A stretch of DNA of 55,434 bases from JACQXM01 sp964569425 (GTDB lineage: Bacteria; Planctomycetota; Phycisphaerae; UBA1845). Positions within the stretch are counted from its first letter, which is position 1. Every line of letters begins with the position of its first letter. The stretch is from NCBI GenBank assembly GCA_964569425.1, contig CAZMVD010000014.1, positions 1-55,434 on the forward strand, given 5' to 3'. A program made the translations under genes and the position numbers. Below the pieces are notes generated by a model that saw nothing but the letters and a program-made list of their open reading frames with translations, was not told the DNA's origin and ran no database searches. Below are positions 43,920-53,178 of this stretch, one piece after another.

Positions 43920-44321
43920 GGGCGAAGGATGCTACTGTCGCGTTACAGCACTCGCAACCAATCCACGGCCATGCGCCCGCCTCACATCCTAGAGTTCCGG
44001 CCGTTTCGGGTCCACTGGACCGTTTGAGTATCGGCATCGGCAAGGCCGTTTCCTTTGAATCAAGCCGGTCTGCCCGGCGACTCACGAATGACCAGACCTG
44101 TGAATTCCCATTCATAAAGTGCTCCTGCCGATGCGCTTCGGGGCGTTAGCACTACTGAAGCAAGCTCTTGCCAAGGCCACTCGGGTGGCCGTACCCGCTG
44201 AAGTACGCGGGTGAAGGAACGGGTGCCTGGCCCCCAGGCGATGCCCCAAACGACTGCCCGTTTGCGGATTCCAAGTCCTCTGAACCACCTCCAGTTTCGA
44301 CACCTTGAGAACTGCCGAAGC
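43920..44321. other. Intergenic region with two tandem hairpins
   Basis: 402 bp without a convincing gene. GGCCAC-TCGG-GTGGCC (44175-44190) is followed at once by ACCCGC-8 nt-GCGGGT (44193-44212). Both could fold in either strand. They lie about 110-150 bp beyond the end of the ROK gene on its strand, but no T run follows, so a classical terminator is doubtful. Confidence 0.45.
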
Positions 44322-45263
44322 TCAGGGAATGGCCGCTTTCGCGGCCAACATGGCAGCGCCGATCACCCCGGCATGGTCGCCCAGTCGGGCGGAAACAACC
44401 TTGGGCGCGTGCGGCTGCGACTCATGGTGGCGTTCGACGATGGCGCCCACCCAGTCGCAATCCAGGATGCGAGGAAGCGCATCTACCACGCCCCCTCCAA
44501 TGCAAATCACCTCTGGCGCATAGGTCAATGCCACCTGGCAGAGTGCAACGCCGAGCGCCGCCAATGCGGCGTCGCCGATCCTTTCGGCTCGGGGGTCTCC
44601 ATCGACCCAGGCACGGTGAAGGTCCGTCAGCGTGTTCCCCAAGCCGGCGCCCTTCGATTGGTCAACCAATGCCGGTCCGGAGGCGATCGTCTCCAGGCAA
44701 CCTCGATTGCCGCAGGGACAGGGTTGCGCTGCCTTGGTGTGATCCGTGATCAACACTTCAAGGTGACCCCGGCGTGTAGGTTGGGCGGTATCAACAAGCA
44801 CGCCGCGTTGTACGACGCCAAGGGCGATTCCCGTTCCCAGCCTCAGGTGCACGAATCCCCGGGGACGCGGATTGCAGGCGGTATATTCGCCCCACGTGGC
44901 CGCTTCCGCGTCGGTCATGATGTACACCGGCAAGGCCAGGGCGTTAGTGAGTTCGGCGACGATCGGTCGGGATTCCAGGAATGAAAGGTTGACGCTGCGC
45001 GCCAGGGTACCGCCGATCCGGTCCACGAGTCCGGGCAGCGCCAAGCCCATGCAGATCGGACCACCCGCATCCGCCCGAGCGCCAGCCCTGAGCCGAAGCG
45101 ATGCGACGGTGCGGGCGATCTCGCCGGTCAACGCCGCGCCGTTGTGATCGAGTGGCGTTGGAATCCGGACGATCTGAAGTAGGGCTCCCTGCCCGTTTAC
45201 TACGCCCACCCGCGTAAACGTGCCCCCCACGTCAACTCCGATCGAGAAACAGTCCAGCGTCAT
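44322..45263 (-). CDS. ROK-family sugar kinase (glucokinase-like)
   Basis: 313 aa. ATP motif GVDVGGTFTRVGVV, GLALPGLVDR, then GTGIALGVV, the His region RRGHLEVL, and the zinc motif CPCGNRGCLET (CXCGXXGCXE). An IGGGVVDALP segment closes the fold. Likely phosphorylates glucose or N-acetylmannosamine-type sugars. ATG 45263 with AGGA upstream; the longer frame to 45404 lacks homology. Single gene. Confidence 0.9.
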   Translation of the reverse strand: MTLDCFSIGVDVGGTFTRVGVVNGQGALLQIVRIPTPLDHNGAALTGEIARTVASLRLRAGARADAGGPICMGLALPGLVDRIGGTLARSVNLSFLESRPIVAELTNALALPVYIMTDAEAATWGEYTACNPRPRGFVHLRLGTGIALGVVQRGVLVDTAQPTRRGHLEVLITDHTKAAQPCPCGNRGCLETIASGPALVDQSKGAGLGNTLTDLHRAWVDGDPRAERIGDAALAALGVALCQVALTYAPEVICIGGGVVDALPRILDCDWVGAIVERHHESQPHAPKVVSARLGDHAGVIGAAMLAAKAAIP

Positions 45264-45615
45264 GACATTTCCTGGTCCTGACAACATCCGGGTTTGACGA
45301 TCGGTGCCGCCCGCCGGCGGATGGCCGTGCTGCCTGGGGCGGTTCCAACGGGCCGCGCGATTTATCCAAATTACCCAACCCACCTGATCGTGCCAAACGG
45401 TCATTGTCGAGCCACGCCAAGTCGGTGCGGTGCGTTGAATCGACCGAAACCGAGCGATAACATCTGCTTTCTAAACGGCATTCGGTACGACCCCAGGCCA
45501 TCGCCGAGGCGGGCGATTGACTTTGAGGGCAACCGCGCCAAGAAACGATTGGATGACGGCAGATTCGCCGCTTTCCGAATTCGCGTGAAAGACTCATGGG
45601 CGGGGGGCAAAGAAG
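45264..45615. other. Divergent intergenic region, no gene
   Basis: 352 bp between the ROK kinase (-) and the metallopeptidase lipoprotein (+). One plus-strand frame is open from 45294 but continues in the wrong frame through the lipoprotein gene and has no protein-like composition. I see no clear promoter, repeat or RNA. Confidence 0.45.
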
Positions 45616-46425
45616 TTGTATACTGGGCGCGGATATTATTGCATCCACGGTTCGGCCGTTATCGGCCTGACGGTTCTCGCGACGATCGTGGCGGGATGCG
45701 GTGCCAGCCCGATCGGCGCGGTCGCCAATCGCCCGCTGTTCGTGTCTGATTGCGACCAGGGCAGTGATGCCAAGGAAACCGAAGCGTCGGTGGTTGTCCT
45801 GGATTGGACCGGCGGCGTCAACGCCATTTATCCGGGACTCGCGCTCGCCAGCGTAGACCTGTCTACGTTTCCTACCATTGAGGGCGGCACGCTGGCCGAT
45901 CATCCCGAATTGTTCCAGGAACAAGTTCGCCAGGAAGTTTCTCGCATCTTCTGCGAAAACACGATGGTGAGCGTTGTCGTTCGCAACGGCGAGGACGATG
46001 TTGAGGGACTTTATGCGGATACGGTGGTTCACCTGACCCACGAGATTCGACCCGACGGAGGCATGGATATCGGTCAGGCGGAATACGACCCGTGCGACCG
46101 GCAGAATGACAATTCCGCAATCGTTTTCGGCAAGCGAATCGGCCAGCTTGGCGACCGCTATTCGTTCGACGAATGGGTGCTGGTCTTTGCCAACGTGACG
46201 GCCCATGAAATCGGACACACCTTAGGCTTCGGCCATATCCCGCGCGAGGAGCGCGACGACGTGGGCCGTTCGCTGTTCATCGAACTGATGCTGGATCGCC
46301 ATACCATGACCGAAATGAAGCGGCCGCAGCGTTTTGTGTCTGACTTGGACAACTGCCCGACTTCCATTCCCCTCGGTACCGCGGCGCTGCAGGGGGCGCA
46401 GGCCGTCTGTACACATTCCCATTGA
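45616..46425 (+). CDS. Secreted lipoprotein with HExxHxxGxxH metallopeptidase motif
   Basis: 269 aa. A lipobox-like end (LTVLATIVAGCG) follows a basic start, so it is probably a lipoprotein. The metal site HEIGHTLGFGHI (HExxHxxGxxH) is the metzincin signature. The middle is rich in Asp and the domain otherwise unfamiliar. The start is uncertain: TTG 45616 is the only option after an in-frame TGA at 45586 and has no strong ribosome-binding site. It is not linked to neighbours by overlap. Confidence 0.65.
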   Translation: MYTGRGYYCIHGSAVIGLTVLATIVAGCGASPIGAVANRPLFVSDCDQGSDAKETEASVVVLDWTGGVNAIYPGLALASVDLSTFPTIEGGTLADHPELFQEQVRQEVSRIFCENTMVSVVVRNGEDDVEGLYADTVVHLTHEIRPDGGMDIGQAEYDPCDRQNDNSAIVFGKRIGQLGDRYSFDEWVLVFANVTAHEIGHTLGFGHIPREERDDVGRSLFIELMLDRHTMTEMKRPQRFVSDLDNCPTSIPLGTAALQGAQAVCTHSH

Positions 46426-46449
46426 CACGGCTGCGCGGACCGCAGGCCG

Positions 46450-46478
46450 TTTCATGTTTCCCGGGCCGCGCATATAAT
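46450..46478 (+). promoter_or_regulatory. Candidate promoter of lepA
   Basis: TATAAT (46473-46478) with a weak -35 TTTCAT (46450-46455) at 17 bp, about 100 nt upstream of the lepA ATG. The -10 is a perfect match; the -35 is 4 of 6 at best. Confidence 0.45.
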
Positions 46479-46496
46479 CCGTTCTGATGGCGTAAC

Positions 46497-46520
46497 GCCC
46501 CTTGGAGGGAGCGAAGGGGC
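46497..46520 (+). other. 5' untranslated hairpin before lepA
   Basis: GCCCCTT pairs with AAGGGGC (7 bp, 10-nt loop) between the candidate promoter and the ATG. It could slow translation or simply be fortuitous; no riboswitch family is recognised. Confidence 0.3.
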
Positions 46521-46583
46521 CCATGGGAAGTGGACGACCCGCCCGTCGCCGTGAGTAACCCCGTCCGGGGACGATCAACGTCT

Positions 46584-48383
46584 ATGACCGACCTGAGCCT
46601 GATCCGCAATTTCAGCATCGTGGCGCATATTGACCACGGCAAGAGCACTCTCGCCGACCGCATTCTGGAGTTTACCGGCGCGGTGTCCAAGCGCGAGATG
46701 CGCGAACAGTTCCTCGACGACATGGACCTCGAGCGCGAGATGGGCATCACCATCAAGGCCAACCGCGCCACCGTCCAGTACAAGCACGCGGGCAAGAACT
46801 ACATGCTCAACCTGCTGGATACGCCGGGGCACGTCGACTTTCACTATGAAGTGTCGCGGGCACTGGCTGCGTGCGAAGGCGTCATTGTGCTGGTCGATGC
46901 CACGCAGGGCGTGCAGGCGCAGACGGTGGCCAACGCTTACCTGGCGATGGAGTCGGACCTGGAAATCGTGCTGGCCATCAACAAGATCGACCTGCCCGCC
47001 GCCCGACCGGAGGACATCGCACTGGAAGCCGAGCAGGTGCTGGGGCTTGACGCGTCCAAGGCGGTGTTTGTCAGCGCCAAGTCGGGAGTCGGGATCGACG
47101 AATTGCTGACGGCGGTGCTGGAGCGTGTTCCGCCGCCCAAGGGCGATCCGAAAGGCCCGTTGCGGGCTCTTATTTATGACGCCAAGCCTGACCCGCACCG
47201 GGGGGTGATCTGCCACACGCGGGTGTTCGACGGCAGCTTCAAACGCGGCGACGAGGTGGACCTTATGGGCGTGGATCGCCGTTACCTCATTACCGAGGTC
47301 GGCAAGTATGCGCCAAAAATGACCGCCGTGGAGTCGTTGTCTGCCGGCGAGGTCGGCTACTTCGTCGCGGGCATCAAGACCCTGGCCGACGTAAACATCG
47401 GCGACACCGTAACCCGCGCCAGCCGCCCGACCGATCACGCGCTGCCCGGCTACAAGCCTCCGCAGCAGATGGTCTTCTGCGATTTCTACCCCGGCATCGG
47501 CACCACCACTTCCCACCTGCGTGAAGCGATGGAGAAGCTGTGGCTCACCGACAGCTCGTTCACCTACCAGACGGCGTCTTCGGATGCGCTGGGCATCGGC
47601 TTTCGCTGCGGATTCCTGGGTTTGTTGCACATGAAGATCATTCAGGAGCGGCTGGAGCGGGAGAACGACGTGGCCGTGGTGCAGACGGCGCCGACGGTGA
47701 CCTATGAGTTATTGTACAAGGACGGCACGGTGGAGCGGATCGAGTCGCCCGCGGACATGCCCGACGCCAGCAAGATCGAGGAAGTGCGCGAGCCGTTCGT
47801 CAAGGTGCAGATGATCATTCCGGCGGAAAGCGTGGGGACGATCATGCAGCTTTCCATGGACCGCCGCGGCGTGCACCAGAAGACGGAGTATCTGTCGCCC
47901 ACGCGCGTGATGATGACTTACGACATGCCGCTTTGCGAAATTATTTACGATTTCTATGACAAGTTGAAATCGGTAACACGCGGCTACGGGACCGCCGATT
48001 ATGAGCTTTCCGATTTCCGTGCCGGCGACATGGTCAAGATGGATATCCTGGTCAACGGCGTGCCGGTCGATGCGCTGTCGGTCATCGTGCACCGCGACAA
48101 GGCGCAGTACCGCGGGCGGCGGCTCATCGAGCGGCTCAAGAAGGAGATCGACCGCCACATGTTTGAGATTCCTTTGCAGGCCGCGGTAGGCGCCAAGATC
48201 ATCGCACGCGAGACCATCCGCGCCTTCCGCAAGGACGTCACGGCCAAGTGCTACGGCGGCGACATCACCCGCAAGCGCAAGCTGCTGGAAAAGCAAAAGG
48301 AAGGTAAGAAGCGAATGAAGATGGTCGGCAACGTCTCCATCCCGCAGGAGGCGTTTATGTCGATTCTGGATCCGGGGGATTGA
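46584..48383 (+). CDS. lepA: Elongation factor 4 (LepA)
   Basis: 599 aa. GTPase motifs AHIDHGKST, DTPGHVDFHYE and NKIDLP, followed by domain 2, the EF-G-like domains and the LepA C-terminal tail (KQKEGKKRMKMVGNVSIP). ATG 46584 was chosen because MTDLSLIRNFSIVAHIDHG is the standard start and gives the usual length; the frame is open to 46530. Ribosome-associated GTPase. Confidence 0.97.
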   Translation: MTDLSLIRNFSIVAHIDHGKSTLADRILEFTGAVSKREMREQFLDDMDLEREMGITIKANRATVQYKHAGKNYMLNLLDTPGHVDFHYEVSRALAACEGVIVLVDATQGVQAQTVANAYLAMESDLEIVLAINKIDLPAARPEDIALEAEQVLGLDASKAVFVSAKSGVGIDELLTAVLERVPPPKGDPKGPLRALIYDAKPDPHRGVICHTRVFDGSFKRGDEVDLMGVDRRYLITEVGKYAPKMTAVESLSAGEVGYFVAGIKTLADVNIGDTVTRASRPTDHALPGYKPPQQMVFCDFYPGIGTTTSHLREAMEKLWLTDSSFTYQTASSDALGIGFRCGFLGLLHMKIIQERLERENDVAVVQTAPTVTYELLYKDGTVERIESPADMPDASKIEEVREPFVKVQMIIPAESVGTIMQLSMDRRGVHQKTEYLSPTRVMMTYDMPLCEIIYDFYDKLKSVTRGYGTADYELSDFRAGDMVKMDILVNGVPVDALSVIVHRDKAQYRGRRLIERLKKEIDRHMFEIPLQAAVGAKIIARETIRAFRKDVTAKCYGGDITRKRKLLEKQKEGKKRMKMVGNVSIPQEAFMSILDPGD

Positions 48384-48508
48384 TTCGAACTCACGCGTTC
48401 CATACGCCTGTAGCGCACGATCGTGCCCCCTGAAAGTCAGCGCCGTTGGTTATTGGTTGCTCGCCGGGGGGGGGACGCCCTGCGCGCCGTGCAGCATCCC
48501 GCACCGCG

Positions 48509-50080
48509 TCAACCCGCAATATCCCGAAACCGCCGCCAGTCGATTCGCAGTTTGCGCATCCGCGCCCGCAGCGTATGCGGGTTGATGCCCAGCAACGTCG
48601 CCGCGCCGCCCGGGCCCTCGATTCTCCCCCGCGTTCGCGTTAACGCGGCCTCAATGTGCGCGGCCATGGCGCGATTAAGCGTGGGAAACACGCCGAGGCC
48701 TGCCGGCGCCGCCGCACGTGCGCTCGAATCATCGTTCTTCCCGGCCGCAGCAAAACGATCGGCCGCACCCAGCGAGCGAGACACCTCCAGCCGCCCCCCG
48801 TTCCCGAGGATGACCGCCCGCTCCATGACCGACTGTAGTTCCCGAATGTTGCCCGGCCATGAATAGCCGAGCAGCAGGTTGACGTCCTCCGCCGTCGGCG
48901 CCAGCGGCGCCGTGCCGAACCGGCGCGATGCCTTCAACGCAAAGTGCGTCGCCAGTTCCGGAATGTCTTCCACGTGATCGCGCAGCGCCGGCAGGTGAAT
49001 CGGAAACACGGCCAGGCGATACCACAAATCCTCTCGAAACCGCCCATCCGCCACCATCGCCTTGAGGTTGCGGTGCGTAGCGGCAACGATGCGCACGTCC
49101 GCCGTCAGGATCCGCTGGCCGCCAACGCGCTCGAAGGTGCCATCCTGAAGTATCCGCAGCAGGCGAACCTGCGCTGCGGGCGGCAGTTCGCCGATTTCGT
49201 CGAGAAACAACGTCCCGCGATCGGCGCGCTCGAACCACCCTTTTCGCGTAGCGACCGCTCCGGTGAAACTGCCCCGCTCGTGTCCGAACAGCTCCGAGTC
49301 GATCAGATCGGGCGGAATGGCGCCGCAGTTCACACGATGAAACGGTCCCGCCGACCGTCGCGATCGCGTGTGAATCGCCCGCGCAATGACCTCCTTGCCA
49401 GAGCCGGTCTCGCCGAAGATCAGCACTGGCGCGTCCGCCGCCGCCACCAGATCCACGCGTTCCATCACCGGCCGCAATCCGGCGTCGGCTCCGACGATGG
49501 TGTCGGCGATGTCGTGCCGGCCGAGGCGGGTCAAGAGGGAATGCCGATCCGCCTCCGCCGCCTCGCGCAGCGTCGTCAACTCCTTGAGGCGAGCGTCGTT
49601 CTCCAGCGCCGCCGAAAACGGCTCCAGCAGCGCCGCCATGATCGACTCATGCTCGGCATCGAACCGCGCGCCGGGTTGCGCAATCAGGAGCATTAACCCG
49701 ATCGGCCCTGAATCAGCCGAAAGTGGTCCGATCATGGCATAGCCGGTGCACTCCGAAGGCAGTGCGCCCGGCAACAGCGCCACCAACGTGTCTGCCGGCC
49801 CGCGCAAGATCGTCTTACGTCGCGTCCACGCCAACAGGCGCTCCAGCGCCGCGCCGGAACAGGAAGACCTCGACGGCCAGCCGGCCGCCTCGCCATCCAC
49901 GGCGCCCTCCGCGACGGTATCGACGCCGCTACGCCGCACGTCGATCCGCCGCACAAGGGTTGTGCGTAGCGGCACCTGGCGGGCCAACATGGGCGAAATC
50001 AACGAAACGGCCTCGTTGATCTCGATGTGACGACAAACCTCTCGCCATACGTCCAGCAATGTCCGCTGAAAGCGCTGCAT
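48509..50080 (-). CDS. Sigma-54-dependent transcriptional activator (GAF-AAA-Fis)
   Basis: 523 aa. N-terminal GAF-like sensor (about 10-165), AAA+ core with Walker A FGETGSGKEVIARAIH, the sigma-54 contact loop GSFTGA (S instead of A), Walker B GTLFLDEIGELPP, and a C-terminal Fis helix-turn-helix (LLGINPHTLRARMRKLRI). There is no receiver, so control is by a ligand at the GAF, as in FhlA/NorR types. It is transcribed away from the sulfate transporter operon; the -24/-12 promoter and inverted repeats lie between. ATG 50080; the upstream TTG is less likely. Confidence 0.93.
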   Translation of the reverse strand: MQRFQRTLLDVWREVCRHIEINEAVSLISPMLARQVPLRTTLVRRIDVRRSGVDTVAEGAVDGEAAGWPSRSSCSGAALERLLAWTRRKTILRGPADTLVALLPGALPSECTGYAMIGPLSADSGPIGLMLLIAQPGARFDAEHESIMAALLEPFSAALENDARLKELTTLREAAEADRHSLLTRLGRHDIADTIVGADAGLRPVMERVDLVAAADAPVLIFGETGSGKEVIARAIHTRSRRSAGPFHRVNCGAIPPDLIDSELFGHERGSFTGAVATRKGWFERADRGTLFLDEIGELPPAAQVRLLRILQDGTFERVGGQRILTADVRIVAATHRNLKAMVADGRFREDLWYRLAVFPIHLPALRDHVEDIPELATHFALKASRRFGTAPLAPTAEDVNLLLGYSWPGNIRELQSVMERAVILGNGGRLEVSRSLGAADRFAAAGKNDDSSARAAAPAGLGVFPTLNRAMAAHIEAALTRTRGRIEGPGGAATLLGINPHTLRARMRKLRIDWRRFRDIAG

Positions 50081-50158
50081 GTTCGCCCGACCGATCAAAT
50101 ACGACGGAATACCGTTATATTAGCTGGTCTATATCTAGCATATATCGCGGACTTTTTC

Positions 50159-50191
50159 AATGGTCTTATAATAAACATGCTATTGACCATT
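50159..50191. promoter_or_regulatory. Inverted repeat, candidate activator (UAS) site
   Basis: AATGGTC (50159-50165) and GACCATT (50185-50191), perfect 7-bp arms with a 19-bp gap, in an unusually AT-rich stretch. A further TGGTC half-site is at 50125-50129. It lies roughly 30-60 bp upstream of the -24 element, a plausible place for an enhancer-binding protein. Confidence 0.5.
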
Positions 50192-50218
50192 CAGGCCTCA
50201 TTCCGTCGTTTGCCAACA

Positions 50219-50235
50219 CTGGCATCCTCCTTGCT
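50219..50235 (+). promoter_or_regulatory. Sigma-54 (-24/-12) promoter of the sulfate transport operon
   Basis: CTGGCATCCTCCTTGCT: GG at 50221-50222 and GC at 50233-50234 are exactly 10 nt apart, with the full YTGGCA and TTGCW parts. It points to the sbp gene, whose ATG is about 75 nt past the expected start near 50246. Confidence 0.75.
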
Positions 50236-50321
50236 ATTCAAAACCTGTCGGCCAGGTACCGGCGAGGCCACCGGCGAGGCGGCATATACCGACCAGTCAG
50301 GGCAATGGTCTGGAGGCAAGT

Positions 50322-51398
50322 ATGAGTACGAGAAGGTCCTTGGTACGAGCGGCCATGGGATGCGCGTTGTTGGGCATCCCCAACGTCTCCGCCGTACAGG
50401 CACAGCCCGCGGTAACGCTCCTCAACGTCTCCTACGATCCCACGCGTGAACTGTACACCGAGTTCAACGCCGCGTTTGCCCGGCATTGGAAGGAGAAAAC
50501 CGGACAAACGGTCACCGTTCGCCAGTCGCATGGTGGCGCCGGCAAACAGGCGCGGGCGGTCATCGACGGGCTGGAAGCGGACGTGGTCACGCTGGCACTG
50601 GCCTACGACATCGACGCCATCGCTGAAAAAGCGGGCCTCCTTCCCGCGGATTGGCAGAAACGCCTGCCGCACAACAGCGCTCCCTACACCTCCACCATCG
50701 TGTTCGTGGTTCGCCGGGGGAATCCCCAGCAGATTCGGGACTGGGACGATCTAATCAAACCCGGCGTGGAGATCATCACCCCCAATCCCAAAACGTCGGG
50801 CGGCGCCCGCTGGAACTACCTCGCCGCCTGGGGATTCGTGCTCCAGCGCGAACTGGGCGACTTCGCCAAACTCGCGGACGACTCGTACGCCGCAGAAGTT
50901 CTCGACGCTCAACGCAAGGCACGCGAATTCGTGACGGCGCTCTTCAAAAAGGTCCCGGTTCTCGATTCCGGCGCGCGCGGATCGACCACGACGTTCGTGC
51001 AGCGCGGCATCGGCGATGTGTTTCTTTCGTGGGAAAACGAGGCCTTCCTCGTCCTGAAGGAATTCGGCGCCGACAAGTTCGAGATCGTCGTTCCGTCGTT
51101 GAGCATCCTCGCCGAGCCGCCGGTCGCGTTGATCGACAAGTTCGCGGACAAACACGGCACACGCGAAGTGGCGCAGGCCTATCTTGAGTACCTGTATTCA
51201 CCCGTCGGGCAGCGGCTGGCGGCAAAGCACTACTACCGCCCCGTGAAACCTGAACACGCTGACCCTTCCGATCGAAGTCGGTTCCCCAACGTGGCGCTGT
51301 TCACGATCGAAGAAGGGTTCGGCGGTTGGCAGGAGGCCCAGAAGACCCACTTCGCGGATGGCGGCGTTTTCGACCGGATCTATACGCCGGGGAACTGA
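50322..51398 (+). CDS. sbp: Sulfate/thiosulfate ABC transporter, periplasmic binding protein
   Basis: 358 aa. A signal peptide (about 1-28, ending VQAQ), then VTLLNVSYDPTRELYTEFNA, SHGGAGKQARAVIDGLEAD, NPKTSGGARWNYLAAWG and GDVFLSWENEA, all typical of the Sbp/CysP family that binds sulfate or thiosulfate. GGAGG is 5-6 nt before the ATG. First gene of a four-gene operon with the sigma-54 promoter upstream. Confidence 0.95.
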   Translation: MSTRRSLVRAAMGCALLGIPNVSAVQAQPAVTLLNVSYDPTRELYTEFNAAFARHWKEKTGQTVTVRQSHGGAGKQARAVIDGLEADVVTLALAYDIDAIAEKAGLLPADWQKRLPHNSAPYTSTIVFVVRRGNPQQIRDWDDLIKPGVEIITPNPKTSGGARWNYLAAWGFVLQRELGDFAKLADDSYAAEVLDAQRKAREFVTALFKKVPVLDSGARGSTTTFVQRGIGDVFLSWENEAFLVLKEFGADKFEIVVPSLSILAEPPVALIDKFADKHGTREVAQAYLEYLYSPVGQRLAAKHYYRPVKPEHADPSDRSRFPNVALFTIEEGFGGWQEAQKTHFADGGVFDRIYTPGN

Positions 51399-51405
51399 CC
51401 GGCGA

Positions 51406-52263
51406 ATGCCTGTGCCGAGACTGCGGAATATGAAAGCCGCCCTACGAAAACCCAGAGTATTGCCCGGCTTCGGCCTGAGCATGGGCTATGCGCTGCTCTA
51501 CCTGTCGCTGGTCGTCCTGTTGCCGCTCACGGCCCTCGTGGTGAAGGCGACTTCGATGACGTGGACTCGCTTTTGGGAAACGGTGACCGATCCGCGAGTC
51601 GTCGCTTCGTACAAACTGACCTTCGGCGCTTCGTTCATCGCCGCCACGATCAATGCGCTGCTGGGTTTCATCGTGGCCTGGACCCTGGTGCGCTACCAGT
51701 TCCCCGGCAAAAAAATCGTGGACGCGCTGGTCGATCTGCCTTTCGCCCTGCCGACGGCCGTTTCCGGCATCGCGCTGACCGCCATCTACGCGCGGAACGG
51801 GTGGATCGGACAATATCTGGAACCGCTGGGCATCAATGCCGCGTTTTCGCCCCTGGGTGTCACCATCGCGCTGACGTTCATCGGCCTGCCGTTCGTGGTT
51901 CGCACCTTGCAGCCGGCGTTGGAAGACCTGGACCCGGAAGTGGAAGAGGCGGCGGCGTGTCTGGGCGCCAGCCGACTCCGAACATTTCAGCGGGTGATCC
52001 TGCCGGCAGTTCTTCCGGCGTTGTTGACGGGCTTTGCGCTGGCATTTGCGCGAGCGCTTGGCGAGTACGGCTCCGTCGTCTTTATCTCGGGCAACATGCC
52101 GATGCGGACGGAGATCGCGTCGCTGCTGATCATCACCAAGCTGGAGCAGTACGACTACGCCGGCGCCACCGCGATCGCCGTGGTCATGCTGTTCGCATCG
52201 TTCGTCCTGCTGCTGGCAATCAACGTGCTGCAATGGTGGAGCCGGCGCAGCGCCCGGGCCTAG
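51406..52263 (+). CDS. cysT: Sulfate/thiosulfate ABC permease CysT (CysU)
   Basis: 285 aa, about six helices. VLPGFGLSMGYALLYLSLVV opens the family. The permease-ATPase contact is EEAAACLGASRLRTFQRVIL, then PALLTGFALAFARALGEYGS. The open frame starts at 51358 inside sbp; homology begins near 51430, so 51406 (MPVPRLRN) or 51430 (MKAALRKP) is the start. It pairs with CysW encoded 12 nt downstream. Confidence 0.93.
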   Translation: MPVPRLRNMKAALRKPRVLPGFGLSMGYALLYLSLVVLLPLTALVVKATSMTWTRFWETVTDPRVVASYKLTFGASFIAATINALLGFIVAWTLVRYQFPGKKIVDALVDLPFALPTAVSGIALTAIYARNGWIGQYLEPLGINAAFSPLGVTIALTFIGLPFVVRTLQPALEDLDPEVEEAAACLGASRLRTFQRVILPAVLPALLTGFALAFARALGEYGSVVFISGNMPMRTEIASLLIITKLEQYDYAGATAIAVVMLFASFVLLLAINVLQWWSRRSARA

Positions 52264-52275
52264 GGGGAAGTACCG

Positions 52276-53178
52276 ATGTGTGGAGTTATGGCCATTCCTG
52301 CTGTCCCGCCCCGCGAACGCGAGCGCACGTCCGCGCGAACCGAGGCGCGCTGGGTCCGATGGACCTTCATCGGCCTTTCGCTGCTGTTCCTGGGGGCGTT
52401 TCTGTTCCTGCCGCTTCTCGCTGTGTTTGTCGAAGCCCTGCGCAACGGCGTCGGAGCCTATTTCGCCAGCCTGGTCGAGCCTGACGCGCGGTCGGCCATC
52501 AAGCTGACGTTGCTCGTGGCGGCCATCGCCGTCCCGGCCAATCTCGTTTTCGGCCTGGCCGCCGCCTGGGCGATTGCCAAGTTCGAGTTCCGCGGCAAGA
52601 ACGTCCTGATCACGCTGATCGACCTGCCTTTCGCGGTCTCGCCGGTGATTTCCGGGCTGATTTACGTGCTGCTGTTCGGCTTGCAGGGTTGGCTTGGTCC
52701 CTGGCTCGCGGACCACGACGTCAAGATCATCTTTGCGGTGCCGGGCATCGTGCTGGCCACGATCTTCGTGACGTTTCCGTTCGTGGCGCGAGAGTTGATC
52801 CCGCTGATGCAAGAACAAGGGACGGAAGACGAACAGGCGGCGCTATCGCTCGGGGCAAGCGGATGGCAGACCTTCCGGCGGGTTACGCTGCCCAACGTGA
52901 AGTGGGCGCTGCTCTATGGCGTCATCCTGTGCAATGCGCGGGCCATGGGGGAATTCGGCGCAGTGTCCGTGGTGTCGGGACACATTCGCGGCCTGACCAA
53001 CACCATGCCGCTGCACGTCGAGATCCTCTACAACGAATACAACTTCGTGGCCGCGTTCGCCGTAGCGTCGCTCCTGGCCCTGCTGGCGCTGGGGACACTG
53101 GCGGCCCGGACGCTCGTCGAAATGAAGGTGAATCGTCCTGCGCACCTCCCCGCGCAAGAGAAGGAGGCCGCGCGATGA
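52276..53178 (+). CDS. cysW: Sulfate/thiosulfate ABC permease CysW
   Basis: 300 aa, about six helices. The inner-membrane permease has FAVSPVISGLIYVLLFG, EQAALSLGASGWQTFRRVTL and ARAMGEFGAVSVVSG, the usual CysW pattern. GGGGAAGT precedes the ATG. The last codons overlap cysA in ATGA. Its N-terminal about 20 residues are Arg/Glu-rich and cytoplasmic. Confidence 0.94.
   Translation: MCGVMAIPAVPPRERERTSARTEARWVRWTFIGLSLLFLGAFLFLPLLAVFVEALRNGVGAYFASLVEPDARSAIKLTLLVAAIAVPANLVFGLAAAWAIAKFEFRGKNVLITLIDLPFAVSPVISGLIYVLLFGLQGWLGPWLADHDVKIIFAVPGIVLATIFVTFPFVARELIPLMQEQGTEDEQAALSLGASGWQTFRRVTLPNVKWALLYGVILCNARAMGEFGAVSVVSGHIRGLTNTMPLHVEILYNEYNFVAAFAVASLLALLALGTLAARTLVEMKVNRPAHLPAQEKEAAR

Noticed and set aside
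48418..48434. GCACGATCGTGC palindrome between convergent lepA and the sigma-54 activator
   Set aside because: Well placed for a bidirectional terminator, but there is no T run on either side and the loop would be too tight.
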